64,000 bases of DNA, taken from contig NZ_BOMH01000041.1 of NCBI RefSeq assembly GCF_016862095.1, forward strand, positions 186,001 to 250,000, given 5' to 3'. A model generated the notes under the pieces. It saw only the letters and a list, made by a program, of their open reading frames with translations. It was not told where the DNA came from and ran no database searches. This stretch comes from Actinoplanes cyaneus (GTDB taxonomy: Bacteria > Actinomycetota > Actinomycetes > Mycobacteriales > Micromonosporaceae). Below, one piece after another: positions 1-9,100 of this stretch; position 1 is the stretch's first letter; each line of letters begins with the position of its first letter. The translations under genes and the position numbers were made by a program.

Positions 1-215
1 ATCATGCCGGACAGGCAGTCGCTCTCGACCGCCAGCGATCGGTAGCCCTCGTGCTCGACGAGGTGCCGGAAGATCTCGTTGCGCACGTCGCCCAGCTCGC
101 CGACGAAGTGCCGCGCCTCGCCGAGGCCGAGCAGCCACGGCCGTACGGGAAGGGATTGCAGGAACGCCGAGATGCCCGCGCCGTCGAGTGGCCGCGCGAT
201 GTCCTTGATATCCAT
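1..215 (-). CDS. Erythromycin esterase-family protein, N-terminal fragment (runs off the window)
   Basis: Reading leftward from an ATG at 215, the first 71 codons are open to the window edge. They encode MDIKDIARPLDGAGISAFL followed by WLLGLGEARHF and an NEIFRHLVEHEGYRSLAVESD stretch. This matches the opening of the erythromycin esterase / succinoglycan-biosynthesis-type hydrolase superfamily, where LGLGE(P/A)xH and the later acidic ALESD motif line the active site. In this copy the usual Pro-Thr-His of the first motif reads Ala-Arg-His. A purine-rich GTTGAGGA sits directly before the ATG with short spacing. The family hydrolyses macrolide lactones in a few cases, but most members have unknown substrates, so resistance should not be assumed. 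Only the N-terminus is visible. Confidence 0.6.
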   Translation of the reverse strand, partial: MDIKDIARPLDGAGISAFLQSLPVRPWLLGLGEARHFVGELGDVRNEIFRHLVEHEGYRSLAVESDCLSGM

Positions 216-247
216 TTCCTCAACGGTACCGTTGAACACTCGGTGGA

Positions 248-287
248 GGGTTGCCCGCCTGCGACCAGGTCTCCGGGCGGGCAACCC
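248..287 (-). terminator. Hairpin terminator after the permease gene
   Basis: A perfect 12-bp inverted repeat (248-259 with 276-287, GGGTTGCCCGCC and its complement) with a 16-nt loop lies between two leftward genes. It directly follows the stop codon of the permease. There is no T-run, as is usual for actinomycete terminators. Confidence 0.7.
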
Positions 288-301
288 TCAAACGGCGGTG
301 G

Positions 302-1759
302 TCACTTCGCGTCGGCGCGCGCCAGGCGGTTGTTGCGCCGGCCGTAGAGGAGATAGACCGCGAGCCCCAGCACCATCCAGGCGAGGAACCGCAGCCAGGT
401 CTCCACCGACAGGTTGGTCATCAGGTAGAGGCAGGCGAGCGCGGAGAGCACCGGCACCACCGGGGACAACGGCACCCGGAACGGCCGTTCCAGCCGAGGC
501 CGGGTCCGGCGCAGCACCGGCACCGCGACGGAGACGATGACGAACGCGAACAGCGTCCCGATGCTGACCAGGTTCGCCAGCGACGACAGCGGCACGAAAC
601 CGGCCAGCGCGGCGATGAACACTGTCGCCCCGATCGTCACCTTGAACGGGGTGCCCCAGCGCGGGTGCACCGCACCGACCGAGGTCGGTAGCAGTCCGTC
701 CCGGGACATCGCGAACCCGATCCGGCCGATCGCGACGATGTCCACCAGGATCACGCTGGTCAGACCGGCGACCGCGGCGATCGACACGAGGGCCGACGCC
801 CAGCCGGCGCCGACGGCGGAGAACGCCGACGCGATCGGCGCGCCCGGGTCGATGCTGCGGTAGTCGACCATGCCGACCACGACGAAGGACACCGCGACGT
901 AGAGCACCGCGGAGACGGCGAGGGTGCCGAACAGTCCGAGCGGCAGGTCACGGCGGGGCCGGCGGGTCTCCTCACCGAGGTTGGCGACGGCCTCGAAACC
1001 CGTGTAGGCGAAGAACACCACCGCTGCCGCGGTCAGGACACCGGCGATGCCGTACGTCGACGGGGCGTAGCCGAAGAGCAGCTGCGTGAGCGGTTGGGTG
1101 AGCCCGGACTCCTGCTCGGGGCTCGGCTGTGCGGCCGGCACGAACGGGGTGAGGTTCGCGGCCTTGACGAAGAACAACCCGGCCACCACGACGAAAACGC
1201 AGATCGCGATCTTGACGGCGACCAGCACGTTCGTGACCCGCGAGGACTGGCGCACCCCGGTGGCGGCCACCACACCCAGCAGCAGGGTGATCACGACCGC
1301 GCCCACGTTGACCCTGCTGCCCTCCCCGAACAGCGCCGTGGGCAGGTCGAACAGCTCGGCCAGGTAACCGGACCAGCCGCGGGCCACGACCGCCGCGCCG
1401 AGGGCGAACTCGAGGACCAGGTCCCAGCCGATGATCCAGGCGAAGATCTCCCCCAGAGTCGCGTACGCGTACGTGTAGGCACTGCCGGCCGTCGGCACGC
1501 TGGAGGCGAGCTCGGCGTAGCAGAGCGCGGCCAGCAGACTGGCGACGCCCGCGATCACGAACGCGATGGTGACCGCCGGCCCGGCGTGGTCGCGCGCCTC
1601 GACACCGGTCAGCGTGAAGATCCCGGTGCCGATCACGATGCCGATCCCGAAGCCCATCAGGTCCAGCGGCCCGAGGCGCCGGCGCAGGGTGCGTTCGCCG
1701 CCCTCCTCGTCCCCCTGGGCGATGACATCCTCGATCGGTTTGGTCCGCATCATCGACAC
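302..1759 (-). CDS. APC-superfamily amino acid permease (cationic amino acid transporter-like)
   Basis: A 485-residue integral membrane protein with about 12-13 hydrophobic helices. The first helix carries GFGIGIVIGTGIFTLTG, the substrate-backbone-binding signature of amino acid-polyamine-organocation permeases. It is followed by helix 2/3 sequence (LCYAELASSVPTAGSAY) typical of the YfnA/CAT group. The length fits the family. The GTG at 1759 is preferred because a GAGAGG motif lies 7 nt upstream. The protein probably imports or exchanges amino acids by proton or substrate exchange; the substrate cannot be read from sequence. It is followed by a strong hairpin, and no partner gene is visible, so it is probably transcribed alone. 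Confidence 0.9.
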   Translation of the reverse strand: MSMMRTKPIEDVIAQGDEEGGERTLRRRLGPLDLMGFGIGIVIGTGIFTLTGVEARDHAGPAVTIAFVIAGVASLLAALCYAELASSVPTAGSAYTYAYATLGEIFAWIIGWDLVLEFALGAAVVARGWSGYLAELFDLPTALFGEGSRVNVGAVVITLLLGVVAATGVRQSSRVTNVLVAVKIAICVFVVVAGLFFVKAANLTPFVPAAQPSPEQESGLTQPLTQLLFGYAPSTYGIAGVLTAAAVVFFAYTGFEAVANLGEETRRPRRDLPLGLFGTLAVSAVLYVAVSFVVVGMVDYRSIDPGAPIASAFSAVGAGWASALVSIAAVAGLTSVILVDIVAIGRIGFAMSRDGLLPTSVGAVHPRWGTPFKVTIGATVFIAALAGFVPLSSLANLVSIGTLFAFVIVSVAVPVLRRTRPRLERPFRVPLSPVVPVLSALACLYLMTNLSVETWLRFLAWMVLGLAVYLLYGRRNNRLARADAK

Positions 1760-1950
1760 GGCGCGTCCTCTCCCCCTGCGGCGTCGCCGGCTCTCGCCCG
1801 CGGCGTCACCACTGTTCCTGCGGTGTCACCGCCTCCTCGCGGTGCGACCGGCGGATACCCGCGCCCCGCCGCACCCAATCCGGGGAATTCGATCACCGCC
1901 GGTACGGCGGGACGGGCCTGGTCACGGCGGCCCGGCGCGGATCGCATAGT

Positions 1951-1956
1951 TATAGT
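1951..1956 (+). promoter_or_regulatory. -10 element of a probable leaderless transcript
   Basis: TATAGT lies 8 bp before the ATG of the VIT-family gene and no Shine-Dalgarno sequence is present. This spacing is what a leaderless mRNA beginning at or next to the start codon would have. No convincing -35 box was found. Confidence 0.5.
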
Positions 1957-1964
1957 TCGCTCCC

Positions 1965-2672
1965 ATGGTCACGCATCCTGATGAGCCGCACGACGAAACC
2001 GTGGCCGGTCGCCTGAACTGGTTGCGCGCCGGGGTCCTGGGCGCCAACGACGGCATCGTGTCCACCGCCGGCCTGGTCGTCGGGGTCGCCGGCGCGACCA
2101 CCTCGGCCGGCCCGATCCTGACCGCCGGTCTCGCCGGCCTGGTCGCCGGCGCGGTGTCGATGGCCCTCGGGGAGTACGTGTCGGTCAGCAGCCAGCGCGA
2201 CACGGAGAAGGCCCTGCTCGACAAGGAACGCCGGGAGCTGGCCGAGTTCCCGGAGCAGGAGCTGGACGAGCTGACCGAGCTCTACGAGGCGAAAGGGCTC
2301 AGCCCGCGGACCGCCCGGCAGGTGGCGCTGGAGCTGACCGCCAACGACGCGTTCGCCGCGCACGCCGACGTCGAGCTGCACCTGTCCCCCGACGAGCTGA
2401 CCAGCCCGTGGCAGGCCGCCGGCGCGTCGGCGGTCGCCTTCACCACCGGTTCCCTGCTCCCCCTCGCGGCGATCCTGCTCCCACCGGCCGGCATCCGTGT
2501 CCCGGTCACGTTCCTCGTGGTCGTCGCCGCGCTGGCCGCCACCGGATACCTGAGCGCCCGTCTCGGCGGCGCCCGCCCGGGCCGCGCGGTGCTGCGCCTG
2601 GTCCTCGGCGGCGCGCTCGCGATGGCGGTGACCTTCGCCGTGGGCGCCCTGATCGGCACCGCCACCGGCTGA
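1965..2672 (+). CDS. VIT family (CCC1/VIT1-like) transporter
   Basis: A 235-residue protein of the vacuolar iron transporter family. The N-terminal part has LNWLRAGVLGANDGIVSTAG, the characteristic first helix, followed by a helix with MALGEYVSVSSQRDTE. Next comes a charged cytoplasmic segment of about 80 residues, rich in Glu, which binds metal in family members. Three C-terminal hydrophobic helices complete the usual five-helix layout. Members move Fe(II) or Mn(II) out of the cytoplasm. The gene stands alone, diverges from the permease, and has a TATAGT box 8 bp before the ATG with no ribosome binding site, suggesting leaderless translation. Metal specificity is not inferable. Confidence 0.9.
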   Translation: MVTHPDEPHDETVAGRLNWLRAGVLGANDGIVSTAGLVVGVAGATTSAGPILTAGLAGLVAGAVSMALGEYVSVSSQRDTEKALLDKERRELAEFPEQELDELTELYEAKGLSPRTARQVALELTANDAFAAHADVELHLSPDELTSPWQAAGASAVAFTTGSLLPLAAILLPPAGIRVPVTFLVVVAALAATGYLSARLGGARPGRAVLRLVLGGALAMAVTFAVGALIGTATG

Positions 2673-2686
2673 CCGGTCGAGGTCGT

Positions 2687-2770
2687 CACGTCGGCGCGGG
2701 GCCCCAGCTGGTCACCACCGTGGTTGCCCACCGCCGACAACCACGGTCACGACCAGCTCGCAAGCGCGAG
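2687..2770. repeat. Dispersed palindromic element, copy A
   Basis: This 84-bp intergenic sequence is built of nested inverted repeats: AGCTGGTC (2706-2713) with GACCAGCT (2751-2758), and ACCGTGGTTG (2717-2726) with CAACCACGGT (2738-2747). Similar sequences occur at 36537-36614 (reverse orientation) and 45953-46036. All three are between genes. Confidence 0.75.
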
Positions 2771-2830
2771 CCGCACCCCGGCCCGGCACCGCGAGCAGGA
2801 CCGGCGCCCGCTCGCCGCGGGGAAAGCGCA

Positions 2831-2869
2831 GCGGCCGGCCACCGGGACTGGAACCCGGTGACCGGCCGC
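2831..2869. terminator. Bidirectional hairpin between VIT and xylanase genes
   Basis: GCGGCCGG (2831-2838) plus ACCGGG (2841-2846) pair with CCCGGT (2854-2859) plus CCGGCCGC (2862-2869), with a 2x2 internal bulge and a 7-nt loop. The hairpin sits tail-to-tail between two convergent genes. Confidence 0.75.
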
Positions 2870-2886
2870 GCGGGACCGCTACCGGC

Positions 2887-4374
2887 TCAGCTCAGGCTGA
2901 ACCGCTGGTTGGCCTGCCCGTTGCAGTCGTAGATCTGCACCTGCTGGCCGTTGCCGGTGCCCCAGACGTCCAGGCAGCGCCCGGACTGGACACCGGTGAT
3001 CGTGCCGTTGCTGTTGACGTTCCACTGCTGGTTGGCCTGCCCGTTGCAGCTGTAGATCTGCACGGCCGAGCCGTTGCCGGAGCCGGCCGCGTCCAGGCAC
3101 CGGTTGCCGTAGACGGTCAGCTGCCTGCTTGACGTGAGGGTCCACTGCTGGTTGGTCTGGCCGTTGCAGTCGTAGAGCTGGACCCGGGTGCCGTTGTTCT
3201 GCGAGGCGCTCGGCACGTCGATGCACCGGCCGGACTGGGCGCCGAGGAGCCGGTTGCCGTTGCCGGTCGGAACCGACGTCGACGGGGACGGCCCGCCGCT
3301 GCTGCCGCTGGGCGCCGGTGACGACGGGCCCGGGCCGGCGCTGTTGAGAGCGTTGAGGACCGAGGTGTACGCGGCCTTCTTGTTGCCGCCGCCGTCGAAC
3401 AGCAGCGGGTTCTCGCTGGACCGCCACGAGTCGCTGTCACGCACGCCCCAGACGGTGATGCCGATGCACCGGGGAACGTTGAGGCAGGCCTGGGTCAGAC
3501 CGGCGTACTGCGACGTCGAGGAGTTGGTGACGTCGACCTCGGTCAGGGCCACGTCCACCCCGAGCGCCGCGAAGTTCTGCAACGTGGTCTGGAAGTTGCC
3601 CGGCAGCGAGCTGCCCCCGGTGAAGTGGGTCTGCAGGCCGACGCAGTCGATCGGCACACCCCGGGACTTGAAGTCGCGGATCATGTTGTAGACGCCCTGC
3701 GTCTTGCCGTACGACCAGTTCTCGATGTTGTAGTCGTTGTAGCAGAGCTTCACCGACGGGTCGGCGGCGCGAGCCGTGCGGAACGCCACCTCGATCCAGT
3801 CGTTGCCGGTGCCCTGCAGGTTCGAGCCCCGCCGGCTGCCGTCCTCGTTGAAGGCCTCGTTGACCACGTCCCAGGCGGCCAGCTTGCCCTTGTAGTGGGC
3901 CATCACGCCGTTGATGTGGTCGATCATGGCCTGACGCAGGCTGCTGCCGCTGAGACCGCCCCACCAGCTGGGCTGCTGGGCGTGCCAGGCCAGGGTGTGC
4001 CCCCGGACCTTCAGGCCGCGCTGCGTGGCCCAGTTGTAGATCTGGTCGCCGGAGCTGAAGTTGAACTGACCGCGCTGGGGCTCGGTGGCGTCCGGCTTCA
4101 TCTCGTTCTCGGCGGTGATCATGTTGAACTCGCGTGCGGCGATCGAGGAGTACGTCCCGTCGCCGAGGCGGCTCGCCGCGATCGCCGTGCCGAAGTAGCG
4201 GCCCGACTGGGCGGCCGCGGCACCCAGGGTGCTCGCGGCATTCGCGTCGGGGGTCGCCACCAGCACGGCCGCGAACGCCGCGACGGTGGCGACAGCGCCG
4301 GTGAACAGTGCCCGGCCGCGCAGCGACCGTCGTCGCGGTGAGCCGGTGGAGTGGACAGGGGATGTGGTTGCCAC
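2887..4374 (-). CDS. Secreted GH10 endo-1,4-beta-xylanase with C-terminal CBM13 (ricin-type lectin)
   Basis: A retaining endo-xylanase that cuts the xylan backbone. From the GTG at 4374 (GGAGGGAGG ribosome site just upstream) the protein is 495 residues. It has a long basic signal peptide ending near ANA-AS, then a GH10 barrel from about residue 50 to 350, with acid/base Glu in WDVVNEAFNE and nucleophile Glu in ALTEVDV. A Gly/Ser/Pro linker follows, then a beta-trefoil lectin with three repeats ending in QxxDCNGQANQxW/F motifs. This is the architecture of Streptomyces XlnA-type xylanases. An ATG at 4503 would add 43 residues but has no ribosome site. The upstream gap contains paired TTCCGGAA palindromes. 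Confidence 0.95.
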   Translation of the reverse strand: MATTSPVHSTGSPRRRSLRGRALFTGAVATVAAFAAVLVATPDANAASTLGAAAAQSGRYFGTAIAASRLGDGTYSSIAAREFNMITAENEMKPDATEPQRGQFNFSSGDQIYNWATQRGLKVRGHTLAWHAQQPSWWGGLSGSSLRQAMIDHINGVMAHYKGKLAAWDVVNEAFNEDGSRRGSNLQGTGNDWIEVAFRTARAADPSVKLCYNDYNIENWSYGKTQGVYNMIRDFKSRGVPIDCVGLQTHFTGGSSLPGNFQTTLQNFAALGVDVALTEVDVTNSSTSQYAGLTQACLNVPRCIGITVWGVRDSDSWRSSENPLLFDGGGNKKAAYTSVLNALNSAGPGPSSPAPSGSSGGPSPSTSVPTGNGNRLLGAQSGRCIDVPSASQNNGTRVQLYDCNGQTNQQWTLTSSRQLTVYGNRCLDAAGSGNGSAVQIYSCNGQANQQWNVNSNGTITGVQSGRCLDVWGTGNGQQVQIYDCNGQANQRFSLS

Positions 4375-4844
4375 GAAGGCCTCCCTCCTCGGCTCCGCGC
4401 GAGGCCGCCAAGCATCACGCGCACGGTGGTGACAACGTGCGCGGACAAGGACGACGGTTGGGGCGCAGAGCCATCTAGTAAAGATGGGCTTCAATGGGGC
4501 CATGCTGGCACGGGTAACACTGTTGAAACAAGTGGTTCCGGAAACATTCCGGAAGTATCAGCGCGACCTCACTTTCCGGCCCCGCTCAAACAAACCCGTC
4601 TTGAACTGCACTTATACGAGCGTCGGCGGCACTTCGACCGTCGCGGCGCCGCTCCGGGAAAGACGCTTCGAATACAGCGCTTCGGAAGTTTCGGCGGAAA
4701 CTCCGAGAATTGCACGCCCCCGACCATCGGGCCGGTTCACGGATAACAGAAACCGGAGAATCTGCCGTACGGCGAAATGAAATCGATTCATCCCTGACAA
4801 TCCCGCACACCGGGGAAGTGGGCCCGTCGGCTGACCGGTACGTG
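4375..4844. promoter_or_regulatory. 470-bp gap upstream of the GH10 xylanase
   Basis: No convincing gene is present in this gap. It holds the control region of the leftward xylanase. At 4536-4554 two TTCCGGAA palindromes are separated by ACA, and their right half (ATTCCGGAAGT, 4546-4556) recurs exactly upstream of the GH43 beta-xylosidase at 25979-25989. At 4683-4694 CGGAAGTTTCGG resembles, on the other strand, the CCGAAACTTTCGG palindromes of the importer region. I could not assign a clear -35/-10 pair. Confidence 0.5.
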
Positions 4845-6056
4845 CTAACCGGTGATCGGCTCCGCGGAGGAGCGGCGCCGCCGGCGCAGCCAGAGCCCCA
4901 GGCCGCCGGAGAGCAGCGCGACGCCACCCGCGACGGCCGCGGCGATCACCAGGCCGGAGAGCAGTCGATCGACGGAGGTCGCCGGCACGTCGGCCGGCCC
5001 GACCTCTCCGGCGGCCAGCACGTCGTCGGCGACGTCGACACCCTCGGTGCCGACGGTGCTCAGCTCGTGCTGGCCCGCGCCCGGCGCCAGTTCCAGCAGC
5101 CGGGCGGACGTCCCCGCGTACGCGACGGCGACCGGCCGGCCCGAGGGCCACCACCCCAGCACGCGTACGGCGGACGCGCCGTCGACCCGGTACTGCGGCC
5201 CCTGGACCGCCCCGGTGGCCACCGCCAGCGTCGTGATCGTCCAAGGCCGCTCCCCCGACACCACGAGCAATCCCTGCCCGTCGCGGGTCCACGCGCCCTT
5301 GCCGGCCAGCCGCGACCCGGCCGGCACCGGCACACTCACGCTCTTACCATCGGCGAGCGTCACGATGAAGATCATGTCCCGGGACTGGTAGGCGAGCCGC
5401 GTGCCGTCCGGCGCGAAGGCGGCCGTCCAGCCGTCCCGGATCGCGCCCTCGTCCAGCTCGGCGATCCGGGTGATCGAGCCGGTCCCGGTGTCGAGAAGAG
5501 CGAGCGTGGTGGCCCCGCCCGCGTAAGGTCCATCCTCCGGCGACACCCGGCTGGTCACGGCCAGCCGCGCACCGTCCGGCGACCAGGCCTGCGGCGCGAG
5601 CTCCCGGTTGCGCCAGGCCCCGGGATACGCCGTCCACCGCCCGGTCGCGACGTCGAGGATCCCGTCCCCGGACGCCAGGCGGCGCCCGTCCGGCGAGAGC
5701 ACGGCGCCCAGCCCGGCCGGGTTCGTGCCGTTGACGAACACCCGGTAGCCGCCGGCCCCGATCACCGCGCCGAACCAGTCGGAGTCGTCGGCGAACCAGT
5801 CCTCACCGGTGAGCAGCATCGAGGCCGCGCCGACCGGGTGCTCCGCCTCGTCGGCGGCCCGGATGCCCGGCACGCCCACCGCCGCGGGCAGCCCCGCCGC
5901 CCGGGACCGCCCGGCGTCCGGCGGCGTGCCCGGATGCCACACGAAGAACCCGCCGAAGAAACCCGCGACCGCGAAGAAGAGGATCAGCACCGCCAGAATC
6001 GCGCTGACGATCGAGATCAGGGCCGGCCAGTTCGGTCGCCTGCGCGCCTCGGTCAT
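4845..6056 (-). CDS. Membrane-anchored beta-propeller (TolB/WD40-like) protein of unknown function
   Basis: A 403-residue protein from the ATG at 6056 (GAGGGG ribosome site). An in-frame ATG 19 codons upstream has weaker support. A hydrophobic segment near residues 15-40 and a second near the C-terminus (LLSGLVIAAAVAGGVALLSGG) followed by a stop-transfer RRRRR suggest an external domain held by two helices. The middle has repeated blades with APDGTRLAYQS, SPDGARLAVTS and SPDGRRLASGD motifs, as in PD40/TolB propellers. No catalytic residues are recognisable. It lies 102 bp downstream of the RHS-repeat gene on the same strand but is separated from it by a 17-bp hairpin, so cotranscription is doubtful. 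Confidence 0.75.
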   Translation of the reverse strand: MTEARRRPNWPALISIVSAILAVLILFFAVAGFFGGFFVWHPGTPPDAGRSRAAGLPAAVGVPGIRAADEAEHPVGAASMLLTGEDWFADDSDWFGAVIGAGGYRVFVNGTNPAGLGAVLSPDGRRLASGDGILDVATGRWTAYPGAWRNRELAPQAWSPDGARLAVTSRVSPEDGPYAGGATTLALLDTGTGSITRIAELDEGAIRDGWTAAFAPDGTRLAYQSRDMIFIVTLADGKSVSVPVPAGSRLAGKGAWTRDGQGLLVVSGERPWTITTLAVATGAVQGPQYRVDGASAVRVLGWWPSGRPVAVAYAGTSARLLELAPGAGQHELSTVGTEGVDVADDVLAAGEVGPADVPATSVDRLLSGLVIAAAVAGGVALLSGGLGLWLRRRRRSSAEPITG

Positions 6057-6110
6057 TGTCGGTGGCCCCTCGTGTCGCTGTTGCGCTGTGGAGTGTGTCA
6101 TGGCCGCGAA

Positions 6111-6147
6111 CACGCCGGCCGGGCCCGTGACGGGCCCGGCCGGCGTG
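6111..6147 (-). terminator. 17-bp perfect hairpin downstream of the RHS gene
   Basis: Positions 6111-6127 pair perfectly with 6131-6147 around a TGA loop (CACGCCGGCCGGGCCCG and its complement). The hairpin directly follows the stop codon of the leftward RHS-repeat gene. Confidence 0.85.
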
Positions 6148-6158
6148 CGCCTACCCGC

Positions 6159-9100
6159 CTACTTGGTCATGTGCGAACACCATCCCCGGTCCTGCTTGCG
6201 CACGTACATGGGCAGGTGCTCGTCGTCGTGCACGATCTTCCACTTGCCCTTGTTGCACAGCAGGTCCGTGTCCTTGAAGCTGCACGGCGCCTTCCACGAG
6301 TGCTTGGCCGGCTTGAGCCGGCAGAAGTTCTGCCCGTTCGTGGTCGAGGGCTTGCCCCGGCTGTTGCGGTGGTGGGCGATCTCGCCCGGCTTGTCGGAGA
6401 TCCAGTTGTTGGTCACCTTGCCGCAGATCTTGAAGATGCCCCACCCCGAGCATTCCCCTTCGCCGCTGGTGTCCCGGCAGCCGAGCGGATCGCCGCCGCA
6501 GTAGCCGTACCGGCTGACGCCGCCGCCGGGGATCGGGTCGTCCGCGGTGAACGAGCCGGTCGCCGGGTTGTAGACGCGGCTGCCCATCGAGACCAGCCCG
6601 CCCGGGTTGTCCGCGGCGTGCTGCCGCTCGCCCAGCCAGGCGTAGCGCACCGCGCCGGCCTGCGAGCTGTCCTCCAGCGTCCCGTACTCGTCGGTGAGTG
6701 TGAACGCCGAGACGGCGGTGTCGGCGCCGGCGACCGTGGCGACGAGATCGCCGTCGAGGTCGCTGAGCCGCCACGCGACGTCAGTGGTGGCGCCGACGGT
6801 CACGGTGCCGGCGATACCGGACAGGCCGGCGACCGGCATGGTCCGGTTGCCGTCGCCCTCGTCGGTCCACGCCGCGTCCCGCTGGCCGGCGGCGGTGTAG
6901 TGGTTGACGTGGGTGACGCCCTGCGGGTCGGTCCAGGACCGGACGCGCTCGTTGCCCGCGTCCAGCTCGTACGCGGTCGACGTGCCGTTCTGCGTGATCG
7001 ACCGGATCCGGCCGTTCACGTAGTAGCCCAGGGTGACCGGCCCGGTCTCGGCCGTCTGGGTGTCCTCGGCCGGGATCGCGGTGGCGTTGCCGAGCACGTC
7101 GTACTGGTAACCGGCGTTGGTGATCCGGTCGGCCGTGTCGTACGTCCAGGTCCGGGCGGTGTCGGCGGTCGCCGTCTGGCAGCCGTCGTCCTGGCCGGGG
7201 GCGTACGTGGTCAGGCCGGTCCGGTCGCCGGCCGCGTTGAACCGGTACGTGCGGGTGGTGCACGTGCTGTGCTGGGTGTCCTGCACCGCGGTCAGCCGCG
7301 CGGCCGCGTCGTACGTGTACGCCTCGCCGCTGAACGGCGACACCGTGGCCGCCGGCTGCCCGTTGGAGCCGGCCGTCCGCGACTGCGAGTACAGCGTGCA
7401 GTCGCTCAGCCCGCAGCCCGGCTTGGTGTAGGTCACGCCGGTCTCGCCCACCGCGTCGTACGTGTGCGTGACGGTGATCCCGGTCGGCCACGTCTCCGTG
7501 ACCACCCGGCCGTCCGGATCGTAGGTCGCGGTGAAGGTGCCGGCCCGCGAGTCCACCACCTGCGTCGGCAGCCCGCGCGCCTCACCGTTCTGGTCGAAGG
7601 TGTAGGTGCGGGTGCCCAGCGTGCCGCTCCGCGTCTGGATCCGGCCGAGCAGGTCGTAGCCGACCGTGGACGCGGCGCCGTCGGCGTCGAGGTAGGAGGA
7701 GTCCCGATCGAGTCCGTCGACGCCCACCGTGGTCCTCGCGAGCACGGTGTTGTCCGCCCCCACCGCCTGCACCTGCGCGATGTGGCCGGTCGCCGGGTCG
7801 AACACGCTGCGCGTGGTGGAGACCGGCTGGCCGGTCGAGCCGGTCACGGCGATCGTCGCGACCCGCTCGGCGCCGTCGTAGGTGGTGGTCGTGGTGCGCA
7901 GGACGCCCGCCGCGGTCCGCTCCGTGACCGTGGCCTCCTGGAGGTAGTAGTTGTAGGTGGCGACCGTCGCCGGCAGCGCCGGACCGGACGCGGGCTGGCC
8001 GGCCGGGTCGGTGCGGCAGACCAGGTTGGCCCACTCCGGACGCGAGTCGCACTCGGTGTGACCGGAGCCGGTGCCGGCCCGGTAGTACGTCGTCCGGGTG
8101 GTGTACGCGGTGGTGTCCGAGCCGCCGCCGCCCGGCCGGGTCAGCGAGGTGACCAGCCCGGCGTCGTCATAGCTGGTGCGCTCGACCAGGTTGAGGTGCG
8201 GCGCGGCGCCCGGGTCGGTGGTGACGGTGACGTCCTTGCGCAGGTCCCAGTCGTACGCCGTGGTCTTGGTGACCAGGTCGGCGTTGACCGTGGCGCCGTT
8301 CGCGTCCACGTACTGCGTCCCGGTCCGCTGGGTGGTGGTCAGCCCGCACGGGCACGGCGCTGCCGCGTTCTGGTCGGAGCTGGTCAGCACCACGGAGCGG
8401 CCGGTGACCACGGCGCCGTCGGCCAGCGTGACCTGGTGCGCCGGGCCGACCGTGCTGAGCTCGGTGAGCCCGTCGGCGGAGTACACGGTGACCGTGGACA
8501 CCGCCTCGGCCAGCGCCGCCTCCTGCGCCGCCGTGTCCGACGACGACGCGGTGAGCGCCGCGGCCAGGTTCGCCGCGGTCAGCGAGCGGGTCTCGTTGCC
8601 GTACGCGTCGTACCAGGTGGCGGTCGTGTGACCGCCCGGCGTGACGGTGTCGACGACCCGGCCGTTGGCGTCCAGGTAGGTGACCGTCGCCCGGGTCCAC
8701 GACGTGGGCAGGACGCCACCGGCCTGATTGCCGGCCGGGATCTGGCCCGGGTCGAAGATCGCGGTGGCGTACACCGGCGCCTCGGTCTGCCCCCATCGCA
8801 GCGTCTGCGCGGTGCTCAGCTGGTAGGGCGCGCCGGTCCCGGAGAGCGGCAGCCGGTAGACCACCGTGGTGGTGGCGGTGCCGGCGGTCAGCGCGGTGCG
8901 TGACGCCGAGGCGAGCCGCCCGGCACCGAGATCACCCGGGACGGTCGTGTACGCGAAGGTCCATGCCCGGGTGGCGTCCGGACCGGCCGAGGCCAGGGTG
9001 CCGTCGGCGTGGTACGTGTAGACGGTCTGCAGGTGGGTGGTCCCGTTGTCCAGCCGCGGGTCCCACTGCGCGGCCAGCCGGCCGCCGGCGTCGTACTGGT

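Noticed and set aside
79..540. Plus-strand frames over the left edge and the permease gene
   Set aside because: They are shadows: the minus strand carries the permease and esterase-like reading frames with clear family motifs.
2751..2880. Possible tRNA-like cloverleaf in the hairpin-rich gap after the VIT gene
   Set aside because: The stems belong to the dispersed palindrome and the bidirectional terminator; no T-loop or anticodon arm could be placed.
4710..8903. A 1397-codon plus-strand open frame
   Set aside because: It is an Arg/Gly/Pro-rich antisense shadow of the propeller and RHS genes created by high GC at third positions; it has no motifs or ribosome site.
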